In this document: one piece after another, positions 26,494 through 35,900 of the stretch
How positions within the stretch are numbered: the stretch's first letter is position 1
Layout of the letters: each line of letters begins with the position of its first letter
NCBI RefSeq assembly: GCF_024171925.1
Contig: NZ_JAMTCO010000001.1
Span: 434,001-498,000, forward strand
Source of the DNA: Actinokineospora diospyrosa
GTDB lineage: Bacteria > Actinomycetota > Actinomycetes > Mycobacteriales > Pseudonocardiaceae
Reading direction: 5' to 3'
DNA length: 64,000 bases
Notes under the pieces: generated by a model
Told to the model about the DNA's origin: nothing
What the model saw: only the letters and a program-made list of their open reading frames with translations
The model's database searches: none
Position numbers and translations under genes: made by a program

Positions 26494-27135
26494 ATGAGCG
26501 ACACGCCGCAGCCGGAGGCGACCACCACCGCCGATGTGTGGGTCGACCCCCGCTGCCCATGGGCGTGGATCACCTCCCGCTGGCTGCTGGAGGTCGAGCA
26601 GGTCCGCCCGGTGGCGGCCCGGTTCCACATCATGAGCCTCTCGGTGCTCAACGAGGGCCGCGAGGTCCCGGAGAAGTACCGCCAGGGCATGATCGACGGC
26701 TGGGGCCCGGTCCGGGTGTGCATCGCCGCCGAGCAGCAGCACGGCAACGACGCACTGCGGCTGCTCTACAACGCCATGGGCACCCGCATCCACAACCACA
26801 AGGAGGGCCTCGGCCGGGACATGATGCTCGGTGCCCTCGCCGACGCGGGGCTGCCCGCGGAGCTCATCGACGCCGCCGAGCAGACCGAGCTGGACGTGCC
26901 GCTGCGCGAGAGCCACCACGCGGGCATGGACCCGGTCGGCTCCGAGGTCGGCACCCCGGTCATCCACGTGCCCGGGCCCGACGGCGAGCTCATCGCGTTC
27001 TTCGGCCCGGTCCTGACCCCCGCGCCGCGCGGTGACGCCGCCGGTCGGCTGTGGGACGGCGTGCTCGCCCTCGCGGGCACCGACGGCTTCTTCGAGCTCA
27101 AGCGCACCCGCGACCGCGACCCGATCTTCGACTGA
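26494..27135 (+). CDS. DsbA-fold protein, Rv2466c (mycothiol-dependent reductase)-like
   Basis: A 213-aa thioredoxin/DsbA-fold protein with the opening WVDPRCPWAWITSRW, as in mycobacterial Rv2466c. Established work describes that protein as a mycothiol-dependent reductase with a CPWC active site; here the motif reads CPWA, so only the N-terminal Cys remains. The cis-Pro region is GTPVIHV. The single Cys suggests a monothiol mechanism or a mycothiol adduct rather than dithiol exchange. The ATG follows GAGAGGACAGGCACACC. It may protect against an electrophilic or redox-active product. Confidence 0.82.
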   Translation: MSDTPQPEATTTADVWVDPRCPWAWITSRWLLEVEQVRPVAARFHIMSLSVLNEGREVPEKYRQGMIDGWGPVRVCIAAEQQHGNDALRLLYNAMGTRIHNHKEGLGRDMMLGALADAGLPAELIDAAEQTELDVPLRESHHAGMDPVGSEVGTPVIHVPGPDGELIAFFGPVLTPAPRGDAAGRLWDGVLALAGTDGFFELKRTRDRDPIFD

Positions 27136-27307
27136 CCGACGGCTCGCGAAACACCTGGGCGGTGCTCCTGCACGTGGGGTGTGTCGTCGATTTCGGCGAC
27201 CCCCGAATCCGAAGTGACCACCGCCGAACCGAGGAATGGCTCACCGTGAACGCACATCTGTTGTCCGACACCGGTTCCCGGTCCCAGCGCGAGGAGGGCG
27301 GCGCGGT

Positions 27308-28285
27308 ATGAGGAACGGCAGGCTGCTGCTCACCGCCGGGGTGACCGCGCTGGCCCCCGCGATCTGGGGCAGCACGTACCTGGTGACGACCGAGTTGCTG
27401 CCACCGGACCGGCCGCTGCTGGCGGCCACGGTGCGCGCGCTCCCGGCCGGGCTGATCCTGCTGGCCTTCGTCCGCACGATGCCGGTCGGGATCTGGATCT
27501 GGCGCTCGCTGGTGCTCGGCACGCTCAACATCGGCGCGTTCAACTTCCTGCTCTTCGTCGCCGCCTACCGGCTCCCCGGTGGTGTCGCGGCGATCATCAT
27601 GACGGCGCAACCGATGCTGGTGCTGGTGCTGGCGGCGCTGGTCATCGGGGACAAGATCAGATTCGTGCACGTGCTGGCCTGTGTGCTCGGCGTCGCGGGC
27701 GTGATGCTGCTGGTGTTCAAGGCGGCGAACGCGCTCGACCCGGTCGGTGTCGCCGCCGCGGCGGCGGGTGCGGCGAGCATGGCCGCGGGCATCACGATGA
27801 CGAAGAAGTGGGGCAAGCCCGCCGGTGTCGGGCTGCTCCCGTTCACCGGGTGGCAGTTGGTCGCCGGTGGCCTGGTGCTGCTGCCGTTCACCGTGACCCT
27901 GGAGGGTGTGCCGAGCAGCATTTCCTGGCCCAACGTCATCGGGTTCGTCTACCTCATGAGCTTCGGCGCGGTCATCAGCTACGCGATCTGGTTCCGCGGC
28001 ATCGAGCGGCTGCCCGCGCTGGCGGTGTCGGTCCTGGCGCTGGGCAGCCCGATCGTGGCGACCCTGCTCGGGTTCGTGTTCCGCGACGAGACGCTGTCGG
28101 TCCTGCAGCTGGTCGGGGTCGTGGTGACCATCGGCGCCGCGCTGCTGGCCCAACCGAGGCCGCCCAAGGCGGCCAAGCCGGGTCCGGACGCCGACCCCGA
28201 GCCCGACGACGACCCGGGTCCGGACGAGGACACCGGTCAGGCGCGGTCGACTCAAACGTCCACAGTGGAAGGGAGACGTGCGTGA
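27308..28285 (+). CDS. EamA/DMT-family transporter
   Basis: A 325-aa inner-membrane protein with ten predicted hydrophobic segments in two EamA halves (first half opens TALAPAIWGSTYLVTTELL; second begins after about residue 150 and ends VVVTIGAALLAQ). The C-terminal tail is acidic and Pro/Asp-rich. Family members export amino acids, nucleosides or drugs. It starts at ATG 27308 (GAGGAGGG upstream) and ends 79 bp before the MFS gene. With the MFS protein it is a candidate exporter for the cluster product. Confidence 0.88.
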   Translation: MRNGRLLLTAGVTALAPAIWGSTYLVTTELLPPDRPLLAATVRALPAGLILLAFVRTMPVGIWIWRSLVLGTLNIGAFNFLLFVAAYRLPGGVAAIIMTAQPMLVLVLAALVIGDKIRFVHVLACVLGVAGVMLLVFKAANALDPVGVAAAAAGAASMAAGITMTKKWGKPAGVGLLPFTGWQLVAGGLVLLPFTVTLEGVPSSISWPNVIGFVYLMSFGAVISYAIWFRGIERLPALAVSVLALGSPIVATLLGFVFRDETLSVLQLVGVVVTIGAALLAQPRPPKAAKPGPDADPEPDDDPGPDEDTGQARSTQTSTVEGRRA

Positions 28286-28364
28286 GCGGATCCAGATCCG
28301 TCCGCTGAGGACGTTCCCCACTCAACCGGTAGCTCTAGAACCCAATACAGTTAGCGAGAAACAG

Positions 28365-29582
28365 ATGTCCACAGAGGAAGAAAGCCAGACCTCGACGTTC
28401 CGCGCATGGCTGGGTGTCGCCGCGATCACGGCCAGCTTGTTCGTCTTCCTCACCACCGAGCTGATGCCCATCGGCCTGCTCACCCCGTTGAGCACCAGCC
28501 TGGGCATCACCGTGGGTGTCGCCGGGCTGATGGTCACGCTGCAGGGCATCTCCGCCGGTCTCGGCGTGCCGTTCATCGTGGCCTGGACCAGGCGGATCAA
28601 CCGGCGGGTCCTGCTGTCCACGCTGCTGGCCATCCTGGCCGTCGGCAACCTGATCACCTCCATCTCGCCCAACTACGCGCTGATCCTCACCACCCGGCTG
28701 GTCATGGGCTTCGCCAGCGGCGTGTTCTGGGCCATCGGCGTGAGCATGGCGATCCGCATCGTCCCCGACCGGCACGCCACCAAGGCCGCCGCGGTCGTGA
28801 TGTCGGGCATCTCGATCGCCACGGTCGTCGGCATCCCGCTGGGCACCGTGCTGGAGAGCATGACCGACTGGCGCACCACGTTCCTCATCTGGGCCGGGCT
28901 GAGCGTGGTCGTCTTCCTCGCCGTCACCATCACCGTCCCGTCGCTGCCCTCGGCGAACGCGGTCTCGGTCCGGGAGGTCTTCTCCCTGCCGTTCAAGAAC
29001 ATCCCGCTGCGCCTGGTGCTGTTCACCGTGGTGCTGTTCGTGCTCGGCCACTTCGGCGCTTACACCTTCGTGCGCCCGTTCCTCGAGCAGAGCGCCGGGG
29101 CGACACCGATCTTCATCACCGTCGTGCTGATCATCTTCGGTGTCGGCGGCGCGGTCGGCAACTTCATCGCGGGCTACACGGTCAACAAGAGCATGCGCGG
29201 CAGCTTCATCGTCGGCGCCATCGGCCTGGTCGTCTCGCTGTTGCTCCTGCTCACCCTGGGCAGCGGTGTCGCGGGCGTCATCATCGCCCTGGTCCTGTGG
29301 GGCGTCTCCTTCGGCGTCGTGCAGCTCTCCCAGGTCAACATGACCCTCGCCGCGGCCCCCGACAAGTTCGAGGCGGCGATGTCGCTGAACACCATGGCCT
29401 ACAACACCTCCATCGCCCTGGGCGCCCTCTTCGGCGGCCTCTTCGCCGACAACCTGGGCGTCACCAGCGTCGTCTGGTTCGGCGTCGCCCTGACCGCGGC
29501 CTCACTCCTGCTCACCCTCGTCACCGGCAGGCGGTCCACCACCCCCGCCACCGCCACCGACGAACTGGCGACCAGCAGCTGA
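28365..29582 (+). CDS. MFS transporter (DHA1-type efflux permease)
   Basis: A 405-aa, 12-segment major facilitator of the AraJ/YdhP-like drug:H+ antiporter group. The N-terminal half has VFLTTELMPIGLLTPLS and the A-motif-like region around AWTRRINRRVLL; the second half begins near ENIPL-type sequence after residue 200. The minimycin cluster, as I recall, also uses a transporter for self-protection; this protein or the EamA neighbour could do so here. The ATG at 28365 follows GCGAGAAACAG; the frame extends upstream into the end of the EamA gene but lacks a good ribosome binding site there. A strong terminator follows. Confidence 0.9.
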   Translation: MSTEEESQTSTFRAWLGVAAITASLFVFLTTELMPIGLLTPLSTSLGITVGVAGLMVTLQGISAGLGVPFIVAWTRRINRRVLLSTLLAILAVGNLITSISPNYALILTTRLVMGFASGVFWAIGVSMAIRIVPDRHATKAAAVVMSGISIATVVGIPLGTVLESMTDWRTTFLIWAGLSVVVFLAVTITVPSLPSANAVSVREVFSLPFKNIPLRLVLFTVVLFVLGHFGAYTFVRPFLEQSAGATPIFITVVLIIFGVGGAVGNFIAGYTVNKSMRGSFIVGAIGLVVSLLLLLTLGSGVAGVIIALVLWGVSFGVVQLSQVNMTLAAAPDKFEAAMSLNTMAYNTSIALGALFGGLFADNLGVTSVVWFGVALTAASLLLTLVTGRRSTTPATATDELATSS

Positions 29583-29642
29583 GTCCCACCCGATCCCGAG
29601 TCCGGGATCGCGGGACACACCCCACCCGGTGTCCGTCCCCCC

Positions 29643-29687
29643 GCCGATGAGGTGCGCGCTGTCCGGCGCGCACCTCATCGGCGTTTT
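29643..29687 (+). terminator. Intrinsic terminator ending the cluster
   Basis: 17-bp perfect stem GCCGATGAGGTGCGCGC with its complement, 6-nt loop TGTCCG, followed by GTTTT. It marks the right boundary of the 13-29.6 kb gene set. Confidence 0.9.
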
Positions 29688-29983
29688 CGTCTCCGGTGCC
29701 GACCCAACCCCCGCACCCGCCATTCGGCATTCCCGGTGAATCATTCCCGTAGGGCGCACGGCTAAAGCCCTGAATCGGTGTTCGCGGCCAACCGGCAGAA
29801 AGAACCCCCTCGGGTTGCGCCTGGTGGGTGACCACGCCCTCCGCCTTTCGGGCCAGTGACCGGCGTGTCGCGGCGGTTCGGCCGTGTGTCGGGTTGTTCG
29901 GGGTTCCTGCCGCTCTGCCCGTCTGGTTGAGTTCCGATTCGTTTGGGGCTTTCTGGGGTTTTCGGCACACTGGGGTGGGTTTC

Positions 29984-32900
29984 ATGGCCGATGGGTCGTT
30001 GCGCAGCCATGCCGTTTTTCGGCGGGTTCGGTTGTTCGTGTTCGGTCTGGTGTTCGTGGTCCTGTTCTCGGGGGTCGCGGCGCTCGAACCGCCCCCTTCG
30101 GCGGCGACGCCGTCGCGGTTGCCCAAACCCCGTGCGGAGAAGGTGATCCCGCACAGCGACGTCGCGCTGAGCGGGCGGGTGCCCCCGGCTGTGGACCAAC
30201 CGGCCGCGCGGGCCGCGACGACGTGGCCCGCGGCCGGATCCGCCGAGGTCGTGCTGGGTGGCGACAAGCCAGCCGCGACGGGGGAGCCCGCCAACTCGGC
30301 TGAGCGCGGTGCGCGGGTTCCGGTGGCGCGCCAGGCGGGTTCGCTGCCGGTGCGGATCGCCGCACCCGCGATCGGGCGGACGCCCACGGCGCGGGTCGAG
30401 CTGGCCCAGCGGTCCGTGGTCGAGCGCGCGGGCGTGTCCGGTGTGCTGCTGGCCGTCCGACCGACCTCGGGTCCGATCGACTCGGCCACCATCACCGTGG
30501 ACTACTCGTCGTTCCGCCACGCGGGCGGCGCCGACCTGGGCAGCCGCCTGCGGTTGGTGCGGTTGCCCGAGTGCGTCCTGAGCACCCCGCACGTGCCCGC
30601 CTGCCAGGTCCAGACGCCGGTGGAATCCCGCAACGACGGCGTGGCCCAGTCCGTGTCGGCCACCGTCGCGGTCAAGACCGCGACGGTCCTCGCCGCCACC
30701 GCGGGCTCCTCGGGCCCCGGCGGGGCGTTCACCGCCAGCTCCCTCGGCCCGTCCGGCAGTTGGGGCGTGACCGGTGCGACCGGCGCGTTCACCTGGTCGT
30801 ACCCGATCACCCTGCCGCCCACCGCGAGCGGCACCAGCGCGATGCCCGAGGTCGCCCTGTCCTACAACTCGGCCGGTGTGGACGGTCGCACCGCCGCGAC
30901 CAACAACCAGGGGTCGTGGGTCGGCCAGGGGTGGGACTACGCGCCGGGCCACATCGAGCGCACCTACCGCTCCTGCTCGGACGACACGACCCTGCCGCAG
31001 GCGCAGCAGACCGGGGACCTGTGCTGGGCCGGGCACATCGTCACGATGAGCCTGGGCGGCAGGGCGACCGCGCTGATCCGCAACGACGCCGACGGCACCT
31101 GGCGCCCGGCCTCCGACGACGGTGCCCGGGTCGAGCTGGTCTCCGGTGGCACGCCCGCGGGCGACCACTGGCGGGTGACCACAAGGGACGGTGTGAAGTA
31201 CCACTTCGGCCGCAACGAGGGCCCTGGTCGGACCAGCCAGGACACCACCGGTTCCAGGTGGACGGTCCCGGTCTACGGGCCGCGCAGTGGTGACCCCTGC
31301 TACAACGCCGCCGGGTTCGCGCAGTCCAAGTGTGACCAGGTGTGGCGGTGGAACCTCGACTACGTCGAAGACCCGCACGGCAACGCTTCGCTGTACTACT
31401 ACACGCCGGAAACCAACTTCTACGGCGCCAACACCGGAACCACCGGCGTCCAGTACACCCGCGGCGGCACCCTCAAGCGCATCGACTACGGCCTGCGCCT
31501 CACCTCGGGCTCGGTCTACGGCTCCACCCCCGCCCAGGTCGTCTTCGACGTGGCCGAGCGCTGCACCCCCGCGGGTGCGATCACCTGCGCCCCGGCCCAG
31601 TTCACCGCCGCCAACGCCGCGTCCTGGCCGGACACACCCCAGGACCAGCAGTGCCTCTCCAGCGCGACCTGCAACAACCACTCACCCAGCTTCTGGTCGA
31701 CGAAGCGGCTGACGACCATCACCACCAAGTACGACACCGGTTCCGGTCCGGTCAAGGTCGACTCCTACGCCCTGACCCAGTCCTTCCCCACCCTGACCGA
31801 CCCGAGCCTGCGGTTGGACCAGATCGTCCGCACCGCTTGGGAGTCCGGCACCACCGGGACCGCGCTGCCCGCGGTCACCTTCACCAGCCAGGTGTTCGAC
31901 AACCGGGTCAGCGGCTACAACAACCAGCCCGCCATGGGCCACTGGCGGCTCACCAACGTGGCGACCGAGACCGGCGGCCAGGTGTCGGTGACGTACTCGC
32001 CGACCGAGTGCACCTCGACCACCGTGCCGACCGACCTGCCCAACAACACCAAGCGCTGCTACCCGGTCTACTGGCGCCTGCCGCTGAACCAGAACCCGAC
32101 GCTGGACTTCTTCCACGTCTACCCGGTCACCCAGGTCCAGGTGCAGGACGGCAACGGGATCTCCCCGACGCAGCAGACCGGCTACACCTATCTCGGCACC
32201 CCCGCTTGGCACCACGACGACAACGAGGTCGTCAAACCCGCGAACCGCACCTACGGCCAGTTCCGCGGCTACGGCCAGGTCGAGACCCGCACCGGCGCGG
32301 GCACCGACCAGCGGACGCTGTCGAAGACCACCTACTTCCGCGGCATGCACGGCGACACCCTGCCCGGCAACCAGCAGCGCACCGCCACCGTCACCAACTC
32401 CCTGGGTGAGGTCCGCAACGACGACAACGTGCTGGCGGGCAGCGCCCACGAGGTCCAGACCTACCTCGGGGCGGGCGGCGCGCAGTTGCGCACCTCGATC
32501 ACCGAGACCACCGACCTCGCCACCACCGCGACCCGGGCCCGCACCGGGTTGCCCGCGGCCACCGCGCGCATCGTCGCCCCCACCCGCACCCGCGAGATCA
32601 CCACCCTCGCCGCGGGCGGCGTGCGGACCAGTTCGGCCACGCACCGCTACGACGCCACCGGCCGCAAGGTCTCCACCACCGAGTCCGCCGACGGCGTCAC
32701 CGACACCTGCGCCACTACCACCTACGCCGACAACACGACCTCGTGGATCCGCGACCGGCCCGCCGAGGTCTGGCAGTCCACCGCCGCCTGCCCGACCTCC
32801 GGCCCGGCGACGCCGCCCAGCCCGGTCGTCGGCGCGAAGCGCACCTACTACGACGCGGCCACCACCCTCGGCGCCGTTCCCGGGGTCGGCAACCCGACCC

Positions 32901-35900
32901 GGACGGACTCGGCGACCGCGAACACCGGTGGCACGCTGACCTTCCAGACCACCGAGTCGGCGACCTACGACGCCTCCGGCCGCATCCTGTCCAAAAAGGA
33001 CGCGCTCAACCAGCAGACCACGACCGCCTACACCCCCGCCCTCGGCGGCATCGTCGCCGACGTCACCACCACCAACGCCAAGGGGCAGGTGTCGTCGGTG
33101 GCGCTGGAGCCCGCCCGGGGCGCGGTCGTCAAGGGCGTGGAGATCGGTGGCCGGATCACCGAGGCGACCTACGACAGCTTCGGCCGGTTGACCGCGCTCT
33201 GGAAGCCCGGCCGCTCCAAGACCGCCGGTGACCTGCCCAACGCCAAGCACAGCTACCTGGTGCGCAACAACGGCCCGCTGGCCGTGACCACGCAGAGCCT
33301 GGTCGACTACGGCACCGGCACCAACTACGTCACCTCGATCACGCTGCACGACGCCCTCGGCAAGCCGCGGCAGACCCAGGCCGACGACGTCAGCGACCCC
33401 GCGGGCGTCAGCAACCGCGTGGTTGGCGAGATCTTCTACGACTCCCACGGCTGGGTCATCGGCTCGCACAACCGCTACGTCACCACCGGCGTGCCCGCGA
33501 CGACCCTGATCACCGTCCCCGACGCCTCCGTCGACGACCGGACGACCACCGCGTTCGACGGGGCCGGGCGCACCGTGCAGAGCGTGTCGCACCAGGGCCC
33601 CACCGCGAAGGCCACGGCGACGACCGTGCACGGCGGCGACCGCGTCACCACCCTCCCGCCCCCGGGCGGGGTCGCCAAGACCACGGTGGTCGACCCGCGC
33701 GGGCGCACCACCGAGGTCCGCGAGTACAGCGCGCCGCCGACGGTCAGCGGCAACGTCGTCACCGGCGGCACCTACCGCGCCAGCACCTACGAGTACAACT
33801 CGGTGGACCAGTTGACCCGCACCGTCGACGCGGCGGGCAACGACTGGGAGTACCAGTACGACTTCCTGGGCAGGCAGACCGGCCTGACCGACCCGGACGC
33901 GGGCCAGACCACCCGCGGCTACGACCTGCTCGGCCAGTTGACCTCGGTCACCGACGGCCGCGGCCAGGTGCTCAGCTACGACTACGACGCGATCGGTCGC
34001 CGGACCGCCGAGTACGACGGGGTCGGCGCGGGGCGGACCACCCTGGCGACCTGGACCTACGACACCGCGACCGGTGGCCTCGGCAAGCTCGCCTCGACCA
34101 CGCGCGTGACCGCCAACGGCAACTACCAGGTCGGCGTCAGCGGGTACAACGCGCAGGGCCTGCCGGTCAACAACGTCATCGGCGTGCCCGCCTACGAGAC
34201 CGGGCTCAACGGCTTCTACACGACCACCTACTCCTACACCACGACCGGCCAGCTCTCCGGGGCCGCGCTGCCGACCAAGGGCGGTCTGCCGGGTGAGGCG
34301 CTCACCTACGTGGTCAACAAGTACGGCAACCGGTCCGAGACCCGCAGCAACGTGTGGGACTACGTCTCCGGCAGCACGCACAACGCCGCCGGGGAGGCGA
34401 CCCAGTACCGGCTCAGCTCGGGCAACAACGCGGGCACGCTCGACTTCGAGCGCGACGCGCGCACGCACGCGGTCACCGGGACGGCCCTGTCGGTGCAGGC
34501 GGCGACCCCGCTGGTCGACGACCTGCGCTACACCTTCGACCCGGCGGGCAACCTCACCAAGATCGTCAACGCCCGACCGGGCGGCACCCGCACCCAGTGC
34601 TTCGGCTACGACCCGCTCAACCGGCTGAACGAGGCGTGGACCGCCACCGACAACTGCGCGGGCCAGCCGAGCACGGCACCCGGCGCGACGACCGTCGGCG
34701 GGCCCACCCCGTACTGGACGTCGTGGACGCACAACACCATCGGGCTGCGCACCGGTGAGACCAAGCACGGCATCGGCGCCGCCAACACCACCACGTCCTA
34801 CACCTACCCCGCCGCGGGCGCGGCCCGCCCGCACAGCCTGACCTCGACGGCGACCACCGGCCCCGCGGGGACCAGCGGGAATACCTACGCCTACGACAAC
34901 GGCGGCAACACCACCACCCGCGACATCAACGGCGCCGTCCACACGCTGACCTGGGACAAGAACAACCGCCTCGGCCAGGTCCAGTCGCCCGCGGGCGACA
35001 CCCGGTATGTCTACGACGCCGACGGCAAGCAGTTGGTGCGCCGCGAACCCGGCAAGGTGGTCCTCTACCTGCCCGCTCAGGAGTTCGCCCGCGACACCGC
35101 CACCGGCACGGTCACCGGGACCCGCTACTACGAGCACAACGGCACCGTCGTCGCCCGCCGGGTCGGCTCCGCCAACCCCGAGTACCTGCAGTCCGACCAC
35201 CACGGCACCGCCCAGGTCTCGGTGTCGGGCGTCGGGTTCGCGCTCACCCGCCGCGAGTTCGACCCCTACGGCAACCCGCTGGGCACCGGCGTCGGGACCT
35301 GGGCGGACAACCACGGGTTCCTCGACAAGCCCACCAACCCCGCGACCGGGCTGACCGACGTCGGCGCCCGCCAGTACGACTCGACCACCGGCCGCTTCCT
35401 CACGGTCGACCCGCTGCTCGGCCTGGACGACCCGCGCACCTGGACCGGGTACGCCTACGCCGCGGGCAACCCCACCACCTTCACCGACCCCAGCGGCCTC
35501 TACCAGGAGTGCGGCCCGGCCTGCTTCTACGAGGGCCCCGGCTGGGACACCGACCCGGTCAAGTACCAGAAGATCAACGACGACCGCAGGTCCCGCGCCG
35601 AGGGGTCGGTCCGCAAGTACCCGAACCAGACCGTCGTCATCAAGTCCCCGCACGGCAACTACATCAACGGCCGCAAGATCCCCAGCGGGGGACCGGACCT
35701 GTTCGCCCTCGGCCAGCGCTTCGACGACAAGACCGTGGAGTTCGCCAAGAAGGACTCCAGCGCCTGGCTGTACTTCGACGGCATCTGGACCGAGCGCGAC
35801 GTCCACGAGCTGCTGGTCGCGATCTGCGGCCCGGACGAGGACTTCTGCGGCAGCGGGTTCCTCATCGACGCCCTCGCCCCGCGCCGCGCCGAACTCCCGT

